64,000 nucleotides of DNA from Lachnospiraceae bacterium (GCA_016280395.1 JAEEGQ010000163.1:1-64000); one strand, 5' to 3'; shown: positions 50,354 through 60,652, counted from the stretch's first letter. Made by a program: numbers and translations. The notes: generated by a model from the letters alone, not told the origin.

Positions 50354-52312
50354 ATGAAAAACATTTTCCTGATACTCGGTTTTCCTATCATCTTCCTGCT
50401 TCTTTCCTCATGCGGGAAAAAGCCCGACACCGGTTCCGCTGTCCTAAAGATCGCGGGTTCATTGCCATCTGTTGACACCCCTTCAGTAAACAGTGCCCCT
50501 GTAAGCGTTACTTTCACGGCAAACCTTACAGACAGCAACGGAGCTGCTTTGGACGGCAGCGGTCTTGAGATTGTCTGGGAAGTCCAGAGCGCCTCTGACA
50601 TAGGTTTTACTTATCATCTTAAACAAGGCGTCGATACCCTGCCCATGCCCGGTACTCTTATAGTCGAGATCGGTCCCGATTTCAATTACGGTGATATCAA
50701 CGGTCAGGATATTATCGTATCCGCCACGGCGAAACGCGGCAGCAATATCGTTTCCTCCGACGAGATCAGGCTTCACGTAAACCAGCCTGCAGCCGTAAAC
50801 GAGCCCACCGCTCCTCCGGATGACGACGATGTCACACCGCCTCTGTATGCAACTCCGCTTGTGCTTAAAGATGATGCTTATTTTCGTGTCATCACAAAAG
50901 ACCTGACCCCCGAAATGAAGATAGCCGTGAGCGATTTCGCCGGTTACCACGAAGGGATGATATTTCAGGTCACATTACTTAAGGAAGACGGCTCTGTTTC
51001 GGAATCCGATCACACGGCCGCAGACGGTTTCATCACCGTTAAAACAGAAGGTGCCGTTCAGCTTGAGGTCACACCGGTTTTCCGTTTTATCTTTGGAAAA
51101 CAGACAAAAGAATTCGACCCTTCCTACGTAAACGTCCTCGCCTCAGACAAATATGAGCTTGGTTCTCTTTGCGGATTCTTCGGCAAAGTTGAAGCAACTG
51201 CAGGCGCAGTACATTTCAAGGGCACCGATACCTGCTTCGTATTTGCATGTCCCCAAGGCTCCTATGATCTTATCCTTACAAAGGGCGGCGAAGGCCGGTC
51301 CTCTGTCAGGGTAAACGACAAGACTCTCGGCTGTAACGTAGGAATCGCGGGCGGTGCCGGGCGGACAGGCTCAAATATTTATAAATATTTCATGGAGGAT
51401 GTTATTAACGAAGGCTCCACTCTTTATCTGACTTTGGGTGAGAAAGATTATGATATCGCAGCTCTCGAGATACGCCGTACAACAAAGCTCCGCCCCTCTA
51501 AGACTCACGTCTATATTGCAGGCGATTCCACTGCTTCCGCTTACTATCCGATAGAGGACGAGGAACCTGCGAACGGTCGCGCAAAGACAGGCTGGGGCCA
51601 GGTATTCCTGCAGTATCTTACCGGAGAAACCGCTGTAACGAACCTCGGAGCAGGCGGCACCTATGCAAAATCCTGGTACGAGATCGCCTTTAATGCCGTT
51701 GTCCAAAACGGCCGCCGTGGAGACATCTTCCTTGTCATGGAAGGCATAAACGACCAGTCCTATTCGAACGTTGACGAAATGGTGGAGTACCTTTCAAAAA
51801 TGGTGGATGAATGCCGTGAAAAAGGCATAATCCCCGTCCTTTTGACCCCCATGCAGTCACCTAAGTTCTGGAGAAGTGACAAAGGGAAGGATCTCGGAGA
51901 ATATGAAAACCCTCTCGGAGGCGGAAAGGCCGGTTTTATGGCAGGAATCAGAAAGCTTGCAAAGGACAAAGGAGTATTCCTCATTGATGTTGCGGATATA
52001 ACCAGCAAGCAGTACGGCACACTCGGAAGATCCTTTGTTGCTCAGAATTTCCACCTTTACTACAACGGCAAAGAGGAAGACACTCTCCACCTCTCTTACG
52101 CAGGCGCAAAGAATATCGCGGGCATTATCGCAACAGAGCTCTTCAAGCTTCAGGAAAGCGGTGCAAAAGACAGTACCGGATCGGTCATCAGCGGTCTTAC
52201 CTTTAATGACCTCGGATCAGAAGAATATACCTACACAGATGCAAGCGGCAACGAAGCTGTTTACAGTACAGAAAGGATAACAGCCATCTACAGAAGATAC
52301 GACGAGCGTTAA
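50354..52312 (+). CDS. SGNH/GDSL esterase lipoprotein, CE12-like
   Basis: 652 residues. Signal peptide with lipobox LLSSC (Cys20), Ig/BIG-like beta domain (about 35-150), a further beta region, then an SGNH hydrolase domain (about 380-600): HVYIAGDSTASAYYP (block I Ser), NLGAGGTYAKSW (block II Gly), EGINDQSYSN (block III Asn) and DTLHLSYAGAKNIAG (block V Asp-x-x-His). This matches carbohydrate esterase family 12, rhamnogalacturonan or pectin acetylesterases. It is probably extracellular, removing acetyl groups before oligosaccharide uptake. The ATG lacks a nearby ribosome site: the only GGAGG is 35 bases upstream and no in-frame start is spaced to it. Confidence 0.82.
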   Translation: MKNIFLILGFPIIFLLLSSCGKKPDTGSAVLKIAGSLPSVDTPSVNSAPVSVTFTANLTDSNGAALDGSGLEIVWEVQSASDIGFTYHLKQGVDTLPMPGTLIVEIGPDFNYGDINGQDIIVSATAKRGSNIVSSDEIRLHVNQPAAVNEPTAPPDDDDVTPPLYATPLVLKDDAYFRVITKDLTPEMKIAVSDFAGYHEGMIFQVTLLKEDGSVSESDHTAADGFITVKTEGAVQLEVTPVFRFIFGKQTKEFDPSYVNVLASDKYELGSLCGFFGKVEATAGAVHFKGTDTCFVFACPQGSYDLILTKGGEGRSSVRVNDKTLGCNVGIAGGAGRTGSNIYKYFMEDVINEGSTLYLTLGEKDYDIAALEIRRTTKLRPSKTHVYIAGDSTASAYYPIEDEEPANGRAKTGWGQVFLQYLTGETAVTNLGAGGTYAKSWYEIAFNAVVQNGRRGDIFLVMEGINDQSYSNVDEMVEYLSKMVDECREKGIIPVLLTPMQSPKFWRSDKGKDLGEYENPLGGGKAGFMAGIRKLAKDKGVFLIDVADITSKQYGTLGRSFVAQNFHLYYNGKEEDTLHLSYAGAKNIAGIIATELFKLQESGAKDSTGSVISGLTFNDLGSEEYTYTDASGNEAVYSTERITAIYRRYDER

Positions 52313-52388
52313 GGAACTCTTACCGTCCTGTTGTCTCCTTCGAAGCTTTGTTTGAAAGGATATTTACAGCGTTAAAAAGCTAAAAAAC

Positions 52389-52418
52389 AAGACTGCCGGT
52401 TTTCTTTCCGGCAGTCTT
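52389..52418. terminator. Bidirectional terminator
   Basis: AAGACTGCCGG (52389-52399) / CCGGCAGTCTT (52408-52418) between convergent genes, with T/A-rich flanks on both sides. Confidence 0.85.
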
Positions 52419-52440
52419 ATTTATGCTTAACCACTATCTG

Positions 52441-53385
52441 TCATGGCAATATCTCGTTTACATACCGCTCAAGGTAAGGATCCGCGCATTTTGTTAAGCC
52501 CCGTTCCCGCAGCATCCTGTTTATATCTGCTGCGATCTGTTCAGTAAGCACCACTACAGGATCGTCAAAGTTGAAGGAATTCGGATCATAGGGCCTGTTC
52601 TCCCATTTCGAAAGGCTGCAGCCTGCTTCCGAGAGCCTTTTGATCTTTTCCGCAAAAGAGCCGTCTTTGTCAAGCTCAGACAATCGTCTGAAGGTCCATT
52701 TGTAGTAGGGCGGATAAGTTTTCTTAAGGAGGAAGAACAGCTCCATTGCAGCTCTTATCCCCTTATCCTTTGCAAGAGCAGCCGCAACGGTATCCTTTCT
52801 GCACATCGAACGGGCGTAATTCACCTGCAGCGCCGAAGAAAAGCCGTGCAGTTCGTCTGCAAGCCTGTATCTTAATACATCATCGGGGTAATGCTTCAGG
52901 AGCATGTTACGGAAAGCCGTAAATTCTCCAAGGTCGTCCCGGAAAACAACGCCGTTTACTGCCGTGGCAAGGCACGAATGGTCCAAAGCCATCCACTTCC
53001 CTGTTGTAAGGGTACATCCCTTTGTGTCGCAGTCTATGCAGAGGATATTTGAGTAAAAATCATGTATGCTCATGACTCCCCTGCGTTCCGAAAGCCTTAC
53101 GGAGAGCTTTTTGCCGCCGTGAAGATCCGCAAGCTCGCTGTACGCAGCAGACAATTCCGCGCCAAAGCACTGCATGTCCGTATCGGCAAGCCAGAGACAG
53201 ACTCCGGTCCCGAAATCGTGGTCCCTCGAGATAAAGTCGTCATACCCGAAGCAGTCAGATCCTTCTCCCGCAAGCCCCACGGCTATCCTGTTCTCATATT
53301 TGCCAAAGCGCTCATGTATCATCGGCGCGACATATTTTTCATAAAAGCGCCTGCTGTTTTCAAAGGCACCTGCTTCTTCAAACAT
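52441..53385 (-). CDS. DUF4037 nucleotidyltransferase-like protein
   Basis: 314 residues. The N-terminal half contains a nucleotidyltransferase-type signature GLAGEGSDCFGYDDFISRDHDFG (Gly-Ser plus a DxDF-type acidic pair), followed by the DUF4037 region (LRYRLADELHGFSSALQVNYARSMCRKD, MELFFLLKKTYPPYYKW). The family is found in Gram-positive gut bacteria and its substrate is unknown; the fold suggests nucleotide transfer to a small molecule or RNA. AAAGGTG precedes the ATG. It is the last gene in the glxK unit. Confidence 0.8.
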   Translation of the reverse strand: MFEEAGAFENSRRFYEKYVAPMIHERFGKYENRIAVGLAGEGSDCFGYDDFISRDHDFGTGVCLWLADTDMQCFGAELSAAYSELADLHGGKKLSVRLSERRGVMSIHDFYSNILCIDCDTKGCTLTTGKWMALDHSCLATAVNGVVFRDDLGEFTAFRNMLLKHYPDDVLRYRLADELHGFSSALQVNYARSMCRKDTVAAALAKDKGIRAAMELFFLLKKTYPPYYKWTFRRLSELDKDGSFAEKIKRLSEAGCSLSKWENRPYDPNSFNFDDPVVVLTEQIAADINRMLRERGLTKCADPYLERYVNEILP

Positions 53386-53424
53386 TTTTCACCTTTCCGC
53401 GAGCCCGGTCTTTTGGGCAGATCG

Positions 53425-54678
53425 TCAGATCTTCAGTATATCAGCAGCCTTTCCGAAAAACCTGAAGGCTTCTTTAGCTTTATCAAAATACAGCTCCTCT
53501 GCGCGTTCCATGGCTTCATTTAAGGACATCCCGCTGCTTTGGAGCGTAAATACTTCTTTAAGCCCAAGGCTCTTAAAATCTGTGTCTTTAGCCACAGAAC
53601 CGCATATTGCATAAACGGGAACACCAAGCTTTTTTGCATGCAGAGCTATGCCCTGAACGGTCTTTCCGTTAAGGCTCTGGGCATCAAGCCTTCCCTCGCC
53701 CGTTATGACAAGATCCGCACCCGCAGCTATTTCGTCAAAGCGGGATAATTCAAGCACTGTCTCGATACCGGAGCGTATCTTTGCTTTTAACAGAAGTGCC
53801 AGGGCTGCCCCGAGACCTCCTGCCGCTCCCGCGCCCTTGAGCATATCCGGGTCGGTACCTGTCTTTCGTATAAGGACCTCCTTGTAATTCCGCATGCCCT
53901 TTTCAAGGCGTTCAAGCACAGGAACACGCGTTTTACCGTCTTTAGCCGCGTTATCTGCATCATTTACCGGTCCCGGCCCGTTCGCAGTGCCTCTAAGGCC
54001 GTTTTTGTCCGTATTGGCACATTTTTGCGGTCCGAAGGTAAACGTGGCGCCGTTCTCACCGCACAGCGGGTTTGTCACATCGCTCATGACAAAGATCTCT
54101 GTCTGCTGCAGTCTTTCGTCAAGCCCCGAAATATCGATATCGTATACATCTTCAAGGTCATTGCCGCATCCTTCAAGCTCTTTTCCTTTTTTATCTAAAA
54201 ATTTCGCACCCAAAGCCCTTAAAGCCCCCATGCCTCCGTCATTGGTGGCACTTCCGCCAAGGCCGGTATAAATTACCCTGATCCCCCTGCAAATGGCATC
54301 CCGTATAAGCTCCCCGGTACCAAAAGTCGAGGCGGCAAGCGGATCTCTTTCGCCTTTTTCAAGCAAAGCAAGCCCGGAAGCCACCGCTGTCTCGATCACC
54401 GCAGCCTGTCTTTTTTCCTGTACTGAAAACGGATCGGTTACGATCCCGTAGACCGCATCAATCTCCCGTCCAAGCGGATCATGGGCTTTTGCCGTTACCG
54501 TACTCCCGTTTACTGCGGACACAACGGCTTCGACAGTACCTTCACCACCATCCGCCGTTAACATTCCGATGCATTCCGCATCTTCAAAGGCCTCTTTCGC
54601 GGCCTTCGTCAAAAGCTCTGCTATCCTTTTGCTTGAAAGAGACCCCTTAAAAGAGTCAGATGCGAAAACAAAACGCAT
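53425..54678 (-). CDS. Glycerate kinase
   Basis: 417 residues of glycerate kinase type II (GarK/GlxK family), making 2- or 3-phosphoglycerate from D-glycerate. Signatures: FASDSFKGSLSSKRIAELL, TADGGEGTVEAV, GLGGSATNDGGMGALRALGAKF, GPQKCA, GAAGGLGAALA and VITGEGRLDAQSLNGKTV. It is about 35-40 residues longer than usual. The extra stretch at about 221-250 is low-complexity (Asn/Asp/Gly/Ala-rich) and sits right after the conserved GPQK motif. The start is two bases before the stop of the upstream gene. A role in uronate or sugar-acid catabolism would fit the locus. Confidence 0.94.
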   Translation of the reverse strand: MRFVFASDSFKGSLSSKRIAELLTKAAKEAFEDAECIGMLTADGGEGTVEAVVSAVNGSTVTAKAHDPLGREIDAVYGIVTDPFSVQEKRQAAVIETAVASGLALLEKGERDPLAASTFGTGELIRDAICRGIRVIYTGLGGSATNDGGMGALRALGAKFLDKKGKELEGCGNDLEDVYDIDISGLDERLQQTEIFVMSDVTNPLCGENGATFTFGPQKCANTDKNGLRGTANGPGPVNDADNAAKDGKTRVPVLERLEKGMRNYKEVLIRKTGTDPDMLKGAGAAGGLGAALALLLKAKIRSGIETVLELSRFDEIAAGADLVITGEGRLDAQSLNGKTVQGIALHAKKLGVPVYAICGSVAKDTDFKSLGLKEVFTLQSSGMSLNEAMERAEELYFDKAKEAFRFFGKAADILKI

Positions 54679-54679
54679 T

Positions 54680-55348
54680 TTATTCCACTCCGTACATGTG
54701 CTTAAGAATCAGGCGTTGTGCCACCTCATCGCCGAACAGCTTCCTGACCTGGTTTACCGCAGGGCCGCCGTTTGAGAACAGCTTTTCGGCAAAATCCTTC
54801 ACTTTGGCTTTTTTAGCTTCCTTATCGCAATCCGGAAGCTTTGCAAACTGGTCCGCATAGGTATCCGTATAGGCTTTTGCCGCATTAAAAAGCCTCTCGG
54901 AAACGCCTTTGCCCTTTTTATGATACGAGCACGGATAGAGAATCGGATCGTACCAGTGTGCCCCTTCCGAAACATAATCCTCAAGGTCTTTGTCCTTAGC
55001 CTTTATCGCGTCAAAGGCTTCAAGATATTCAGCGGGATAAGGCTCAAGCTGATCGTTGTAGAGTTCCGTTATCACGGTATCTTTTCCCATAACGGACACG
55101 CGGTCTGTATTGATGAGCGGCGCATCCTTTGAAAAAGGCGCAAATACCACCGTTTCCATCTTCATGAGGCCAAACATTGCCTTCATGCTAAGCACGCAAA
55201 GGTGTCCCGCGCCTTCAACCTCATAAGACTCGGTAAAGAACTTGAACATGCTCTTTTTAAGGGTCGCATCCCCGCCTATGTCAAGCTTTTTGACAACAAA
55301 GTCCTTTCCGAGACGTTCTCTCACCATTTTTCCTAATTCTTCTGACAT
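54680..55348 (-). CDS. Conserved protein of unknown function
   Basis: 222 residues, soluble, no signal peptide or membrane helix. Text includes HLCVLSMKAMFGLMKMETVVFAPFSKDAPLINTDRVSVMGKD and EGAHWYDPILYPCSYHKKGKG. The segment PFSKDAPLINTDRVSVMGKD is faintly reminiscent of the core of ferredoxin-dependent bilin reductases, but this is only a pattern impression. The ATG follows an unusual ribosome site with eight consecutive G. It starts the short unit with glycerate kinase and the DUF4037 gene, with only one base between it and glycerate kinase. Confidence 0.65.
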   Translation of the reverse strand: MSEELGKMVRERLGKDFVVKKLDIGGDATLKKSMFKFFTESYEVEGAGHLCVLSMKAMFGLMKMETVVFAPFSKDAPLINTDRVSVMGKDTVITELYNDQLEPYPAEYLEAFDAIKAKDKDLEDYVSEGAHWYDPILYPCSYHKKGKGVSERLFNAAKAYTDTYADQFAKLPDCDKEAKKAKVKDFAEKLFSNGGPAVNQVRKLFGDEVAQRLILKHMYGVE

Positions 55349-55431
55349 AATTTACCCCCCCCATCGTAATTACTTTTAAGCGGTCTCCCGCTTCAAACTA
55401 TATGATAGCAGACTTGGGATAACAATTCCAT

Positions 55432-55464
55432 AAAAAAAACAGGCAATCTTTTAAGGATTGCCTG
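55432..55464 (-). terminator. Terminator of the trp operon
   Basis: CAGGCAATC (55440-55448) / GATTGCCTG (55456-55464), followed on the minus strand by eight T, about 36 bases after the trpA stop. Confidence 0.9.
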
Positions 55465-55499
55465 CAGTAGCCGCCGTATTTTATGGAATCCGCTGCTTT

Positions 55500-56276
55500 T
55501 CACACAGCCCTCACAGCATTCTTCATGCTCCTTATGTACTCTTCGACGTACGCCGGTGCCTCTGTTCCGTATTTTTCAAAAAGCTTTACTATGGCGGAGC
55601 CGACTATCGCCCCGTCCGAAAGAGAGGCCATTTTCGCAGCCTGTTCCGGCGTGGATATTCCAAAGCCTATGGCACAGGGAACATCCGTGTTTTCGCGCAC
55701 CACGTTCACGATAGATGCAATATCCGTTGTTATCTCCGTTCTTGTTCCCGTCACACCGAGGCTTGAAACTATGTAGATGAAGCCTTTTGCCTCTTTTGCG
55801 ATCATTGCGATCCTGTTCTTTGATGTAGGCGCAATAAGCGATATCAGATCAACTCCGTACTTATCGCAGAGCGGCAGGAATTCCCCCTTTTCCTCGAAAG
55901 GAAGGTCCGGCAGGATCAGGCCGTTAATGCCCGTATCCGCGCAGTTTCTTATAAACCTTTCGGAGCCGTAGGAAAATACAACATTGGCATAGGTCATGAA
56001 AACAAGGGGGACGGAAACATCGCTCCTTAAGTCTTTTACAAGGCCGAATATCCTGTCCGTTGTAACGCCGCCCCGGAGCGCGCGTAGGTTTGCGCCCTGA
56101 ATTGTCGGTCCTTCTGCGGTTGGGTCCGAGAACGGTATCCCAAGCTCGATAAGATCCGCGCCGGCCCTTACAGCTGCCCTGACCGCTTCGGCAGTAGTTG
56201 AAAGGTCGGGATCTCCGCATGTGATGAACGGGATAAAAGCCTTTCCGTTTTCAAATGCTTTTTTTATATCACTCAT
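55500..56276 (-). CDS. trpA: Tryptophan synthase alpha chain
   Basis: 258 residues. It cleaves indole-3-glycerol phosphate to indole and glyceraldehyde-3-phosphate, passing indole to TrpB. The active-site region is [21 protein letters not shown] with catalytic Glu and Asp; [14 protein letters not shown] and [16 protein letters not shown] are also conserved. It overlaps trpB by eight bases, so translation is coupled. Confidence 0.97.
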   Translation of the reverse strand: MSDIKKAFENGKAFIPFITCGDPDLSTTAEAVRAAVRAGADLIELGIPFSDPTAEGPTIQGANLRALRGGVTTDRIFGLVKDLRSDVSVPLVFMTYANVVFSYGSERFIRNCADTGINGLILPDLPFEEKGEFLPLCDKYGVDLISLIAPTSKNRIAMIAKEAKGFIYIVSSLGVTGTRTEITTDIASIVNVVRENTDVPCAIGFGISTPEQAAKMASLSDGAIVGSAIVKLFEKYGTEAPAYVEEYIRSMKNAVRAV

Positions 56277-57459
56277 TGATATCCTCCCCTCTGTAACGCG
56301 CTATCGCCGCACAGTCCTTATCGCCGCGGCCCGATATCGTTATTACGATCACCTTGTCCTTTTCCATCGCGGGCGCGAGTTTTCTTGCGTAAGCCACTGC
56401 GTGAGCGGACTCGATCGCAGGGATTATGCCCTCTGTTCTAGAAAGATATTCAAAAGCCTCGACAGCTTCATCATCTGTTATCGCAACATATTCTGCGCGT
56501 CCGGTGTCATGCAGGTACGCGTGCTCCGGCCCGATGCCCGGGTAATCGAGCCCCGCGGAGATCGAGTAAACAGGGGCGATCTGACCGTATTCATCCTGAC
56601 AGAAGTAGGATTTCATGCCGTGGAATATACCAAGTCGCCCGGTATTAATCGTTGCCGCCGTCTCAAAAGTGTCGATGCCGCGCCCCGCAGCCTCACATCC
56701 GATAAGTTTAACGCCCTCATCATTGATAAAGTGATAGAAGCTCCCGATGGCGTTTGAACCTCCGCCAACGCAGGCAATTACCGCATCAGGCAGCTTTCCT
56801 TCTTTTTCAAGTATCTGCTCCTTTATCTCCTTCGATATGACTGCCTGAAAATCACGGACTATAGTCGGAAACGGGTGCGGACCCATGACCGATCCGAGGC
56901 AGTAATGCGTATCTTCTATGCGTGACGTCCACTCGCGCATAGCCTCCGATACGGCATCCTTTAAGGTCGCCGTGCCAGTCTTTACCGGTATGACCTCCGC
57001 GCCGAGAAGCCTCATGCGGTAAACGTTCAGGGCCTGGCGTTTTGTGTCCTCTTCGCCCATAAAGACAACACATTCAAGGCCCATGAGAGCCGCGGCGGTT
57101 GCCGTTGCGACGCCGTGCTGACCGGCGCCGGTCTCCGCTATAAGACGTGTCTTTCCCATTTTCTTTGCAAGGAGGGCCTGACCGAGCACGTTGTTGATCT
57201 TGTGGGCGCCCGTATGGTTCAGGTCTTCGCGCTTAAGGTATATCTTTGCTCCGCCAAGGTCCTTTGTCATCTTTTCAGCATAATAAAGCCTTGACGGCCT
57301 GCCTGCGTAATCGTTGAAAAGGGCCGTGAGTTCGCGGTTGAACTCTTCATCATCCTTATACCTGTTATACGCTGCCTCAAGCTCTATCACAGCATTCATC
57401 AGTGTTTCCGGAATATACCTGCCACCGTGTATTCCGAATCTCCCGTTAGGATCTGTCAT
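56269..57459 (-). CDS. trpB: Tryptophan synthase beta chain
   Basis: 396 residues, the standard TrpB1 form. It condenses indole with L-serine using PLP. The PLP lysine is K87 in [41 protein letters not shown] and the phosphate loop [15 protein letters not shown] are present. The N-terminus [16 protein letters not shown] is diagnostic. Confidence 0.98.
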   Translation of the reverse strand: MTDPNGRFGIHGGRYIPETLMNAVIELEAAYNRYKDDEEFNRELTALFNDYAGRPSRLYYAEKMTKDLGGAKIYLKREDLNHTGAHKINNVLGQALLAKKMGKTRLIAETGAGQHGVATATAAALMGLECVVFMGEEDTKRQALNVYRMRLLGAEVIPVKTGTATLKDAVSEAMREWTSRIEDTHYCLGSVMGPHPFPTIVRDFQAVISKEIKEQILEKEGKLPDAVIACVGGGSNAIGSFYHFINDEGVKLIGCEAAGRGIDTFETAATINTGRLGIFHGMKSYFCQDEYGQIAPVYSISAGLDYPGIGPEHAYLHDTGRAEYVAITDDEAVEAFEYLSRTEGIIPAIESAHAVAYARKLAPAMEKDKVIVITISGRGDKDCAAIARYRGEDINE

Positions 57460-57500
57460 CTTTTTTCTCCTTTTCCCGTTTTACCGGATATTATACACTT

Positions 57501-58109
57501 TTATGATCTTTGGGCTTCTCTCACATTAATGGCAAATGCCTGCATTTTTACCTTGTCCTTCACTCCGTCCGTTTCGATCCCGGAGCTTACATCAACTGCA
57601 AAAGGAACAAGTTTTACCACAGCTTCGCGCACATTTTCGGGATTCAGCCCCCCTGCCAGGAAATACGGTCTGTTAACCGCTTCGAGCAGCTTCCAGTCAA
57701 AGCATTTTCCCGTGCCCTGTCCCGAATCCAGCAGGATATAGTCGGCTTTTGACTCACAGGATCTTCTTATATCCTCATCGTTTTTTATCCTGAAAGCCTG
57801 TATCAGGGGCTTGTCGGTAAAGTGCCGGAGAGTCTTGATATATTCATCATCTTCGTTTCCGTGAAGCTGGGCTATGTCTATCACGCCCGTTTTCAGAAGC
57901 TCTGCCACCGTTTCCGGCTGTTCGTCCGTAAACACGCCCACCGCAGTGATACCCGGATCGAGCATTTTCTTTAACTCCAAAGCCTGCTCCCTGTTCACAA
58001 ATCTTCTGCTCTTCTTTGCAAACACAAAGCCCGCGTAATCGGGTTTCAGCCTGTTTGCTTCAAGGATATCGTCAGGGCGTGTAAGCCCGCAGAATTTGAT
58101 CTTTACCAT
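57501..58109 (-). CDS. trpF: Phosphoribosylanthranilate isomerase
   Basis: 202 residues, a small TIM barrel. Signatures: VKIKFCGLTRPDDILEAN (catalytic Cys), DYAGFVFAKKSRRFVN, DIAQLHGNED, LLDSGQGTGKCFDWKLL (catalytic Asp) and LAGGLNPENV. It starts one base after the trpC stop. Confidence 0.97.
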   Translation of the reverse strand: MVKIKFCGLTRPDDILEANRLKPDYAGFVFAKKSRRFVNREQALELKKMLDPGITAVGVFTDEQPETVAELLKTGVIDIAQLHGNEDDEYIKTLRHFTDKPLIQAFRIKNDEDIRRSCESKADYILLDSGQGTGKCFDWKLLEAVNRPYFLAGGLNPENVREAVVKLVPFAVDVSSGIETDGVKDKVKMQAFAINVREAQRS

Positions 58110-58110
58110 A

Positions 58111-58944
58111 TCAGCCCTTCAATTCCAGTAATTTGGCTCTTTTGTCCGGTGCCCTCATAAGCGTTTCTCCGACAAGTACCGCATCTGCGCCAATTTCCTT
58201 TAGTTTTCTTATGTCTTCGGCGTTTTTTACGCCGCTCTCCGACACAAACACCACATCTTTCGGGATAAGTTCGCGAAGGCGTCTGCTGTTTTCGGTATCA
58301 ACTGTGAAATCTTTAAGATTCCTGTTGTTTACACCGACTACCCTTGCACCTGCCAAAAGCGCCGTCTTAACTTCATTTTCATCATGTGCTTCCACAAGTG
58401 CGGAAATACCAAGTGAATCACAGATATCAATATATCTGTGCAGCTTCTCTTCGTCAAGGAGCGCGCAGATGAGAAGAACTGCCGAAGCCCCAAGAAGCTT
58501 TGCTTCATAGATCATATATTCATCCACCGTGAAATCCTTGCGAAGGCAGGGTATCGATATTTCTGCCGCTATCTCGTTCAAATGCCCGGTGCTGCCCAAA
58601 AACCAGCGGGGTTCGGTAAGGACGGAAATGCAGTCTGCACCGGCAGCTTCGTATTCCTTTGCGATCTCGCGGTACGGATATTCTTCAGCGATAAGACCTT
58701 TTGACGGTGATGCCTTTTTACATTCGCAGATAAACGAAAGGCCGGGCTTTTTTAATGCTTTTTCAAATGTAAAGTCTGCCGTTTTACAGGGAAACTTTGG
58801 GACTTTGTCGCCGTTCTCCCTTTCCGCAAGCTCTTTCTGTCTTATTTCATATGCTTTTGTCTGCATCTCTTCCGCGGAACAGATCTTTTTCGCTTCCTTT
58901 ACCCGCTCTTTTGCATATTCCGCAATCTTTTCAAGAATTGTCAT
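58111..58944 (-). CDS. trpC: Indole-3-glycerol phosphate synthase
   Basis: 277 residues. It closes the indole ring from CdRP. Conserved: LSFICECKKASPSKGLI (catalytic Lys), YEAAGADCISVLTEPRWFLGS, CLRKDFTVDEYMIYEA, ALVEAHDENEV, VGVNNRNLKDFTVD and FVSESGV. It is separate from trpF, not fused as in Enterobacteria. Confidence 0.97.
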   Translation of the reverse strand: MTILEKIAEYAKERVKEAKKICSAEEMQTKAYEIRQKELAERENGDKVPKFPCKTADFTFEKALKKPGLSFICECKKASPSKGLIAEEYPYREIAKEYEAAGADCISVLTEPRWFLGSTGHLNEIAAEISIPCLRKDFTVDEYMIYEAKLLGASAVLLICALLDEEKLHRYIDICDSLGISALVEAHDENEVKTALLAGARVVGVNNRNLKDFTVDTENSRRLRELIPKDVVFVSESGVKNAEDIRKLKEIGADAVLVGETLMRAPDKRAKLLELKG

Positions 58945-58996
58945 ATCGTCTCCGTGTCCGGGCCGTTTTTCCGGACTATAATATGCTTTTTTAGGC

Positions 58997-60019
58997 TCAT
59001 TCCGGCCTGTTGCTCACTTCGATGAGTTTTTCAAGGGTCTCAAGGGCTTTTCCTGAATCGATGAGCTCTGCTGCAAGCTTTACGCCTTCCTTCATACTCC
59101 CGGCCTTTCCGCCGATATAAAGGGCTGCGCCTGCGTTAAGGAGCACTGCGTTCCTCTTGTGGCCCTTTGCGCCTTTGAGGATATCCCTTGTTATCTTCGC
59201 GTTTTCTTCCGGGGTACCGCCTTTAAGATCATCCTTTGTGCAGCGTTCAAAGCCGAAATCCTCGGGTTTTATGACATAAGGCTTTACCCAGCCTTCCCTT
59301 ATCTCACAGACCGTTGTGGGTGAGCTCATCGATATCTCATCAAGCTTATCCTGGCCGTAAACTACCATGCCGCGCTTTATCCCAAGGCTTATCAGCACCT
59401 GTGCGAGCGGCTCGACAAGATAATCATCATACACTCCGAGGAGCTGCATAGAAGGGGTTCCCGGATTAGTTAAGGGCCCGAGGATATTGAACACGGTACG
59501 GAACCCGAGCTCTTTTCGGATGGCTCCCACATATTTCATTGAGGTATGATATTTCTGTGCGAAAAAGAAGCACATTCCGACTTCGTCAAGAAGTTCCCTG
59601 CATCGTTCCGGGCTTTGCTGGATGTTTACGCCGAGAGCCTCAAGGCAGTCTGCCGTTCCGCATTTTGATGAAGCCGCCCTGTTGCCGTGTTTTGCGACTC
59701 TCATGCCGCCTGCCGCAGCCACTATTGCCGAAGTAGTCGAGATGTTGAAGCTGTGGGCGTTATCACCGCCCGTTCCGACGATCTCGAAAAGATCGGGACC
59801 TGCTTCCACTTTGGTTGCGTGATCGCGCATTGCTGCGGCGCAGCCCGCGATCTCTTCCGTTGTTTCCGCGCGGGCGCTCTTTGTTGAAAGCGCTGCGAGG
59901 AATGCGGCATTCTGTGTAGCGGAGGTCTCCCCGCTCATTATCTCGTTCATTACCTTGTAGGCCTCATCATATGTAAGGTCTTCCTTGTTTACTATCTTGA
60001 CGATCGCTTCTTTTATCAT
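58997..60019 (-). CDS. trpD: Anthranilate phosphoribosyltransferase
   Basis: 340 residues. The PRPP-binding motif is [17 protein letters not shown], followed by [22 protein letters not shown] and [11 protein letters not shown]. It is a stand-alone TrpD, not fused to TrpG. The ATG follows CAGGAG. Confidence 0.98.
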   Translation of the reverse strand: MIKEAIVKIVNKEDLTYDEAYKVMNEIMSGETSATQNAAFLAALSTKSARAETTEEIAGCAAAMRDHATKVEAGPDLFEIVGTGGDNAHSFNISTTSAIVAAAGGMRVAKHGNRAASSKCGTADCLEALGVNIQQSPERCRELLDEVGMCFFFAQKYHTSMKYVGAIRKELGFRTVFNILGPLTNPGTPSMQLLGVYDDYLVEPLAQVLISLGIKRGMVVYGQDKLDEISMSSPTTVCEIREGWVKPYVIKPEDFGFERCTKDDLKGGTPEENAKITRDILKGAKGHKRNAVLLNAGAALYIGGKAGSMKEGVKLAAELIDSGKALETLEKLIEVSNRPE

Positions 60020-60079
60020 GGTTTTTCTCCTGTCTGTATGTTTTTGCCCAAAGCATGTTGATTTTTGTCTGATCTCTTA

Positions 60080-60652
60080 TCAGACTGTCACTTTTAGAAA
60101 ATTCTTTAACATCTGTCTGCCGTCCGGTGTAAGGATCGATTCCGGATGGAACTGTACTCCGAATATGGGATACTCCCTGTGTTTAACCGCCATTACCTCA
60201 TTGTCCGCGGTCCTTGCGACGATCTCAAGCTCCGCAGGCAATGTATCTGCAGCAGCTGCAAGCGAATGGTATCTCCCAACCTTCGCGAATCGCGGAATGC
60301 CCTCGAAAAGGCTGCAATCTGCGGAAAATTCAACCTCCGACTGTTTGCCGTGCATAAGCTGTTTCGCGTAAGTAACGGTTGCGCCGAACGCCATGCATAT
60401 GGCCTGGTGTCCAAGGCATACGCCAAGCAGCGGTATCTCTTTCCCGAGAGTCTTTGCGGCTTCCACGATGATCCCCGCATTTTCTGGACGTCCCGGTCCC
60501 GGAGACAGTATTATGTGCGACGGCTTCAGCTGTCTTATCTCTTCTATGGTCATCCCGTCATTGCGGATCACTTTTATATCGGGATCAAGCTCGCCGACCA
60601 GCTGAAACAGGTTATAAGAAAAGCTGTCGTAATTGTCTATCAGCAGTATCAT
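60080..60652 (-). CDS. trpG: Anthranilate synthase glutamine amidotransferase subunit
   Basis: 190 residues, class I amidotransferase. Nucleophile Cys is in LGVCLGHQAICMAFG and the His/Glu pair is in FGVQFHPESIL. It supplies ammonia to TrpE. In many Firmicutes this subunit also serves PabB. The short gap of 11 bases from trpE implies cotranscription. Confidence 0.96.
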   Translation of the reverse strand: MILLIDNYDSFSYNLFQLVGELDPDIKVIRNDGMTIEEIRQLKPSHIILSPGPGRPENAGIIVEAAKTLGKEIPLLGVCLGHQAICMAFGATVTYAKQLMHGKQSEVEFSADCSLFEGIPRFAKVGRYHSLAAAADTLPAELEIVARTADNEVMAVKHREYPIFGVQFHPESILTPDGRQMLKNFLKVTV

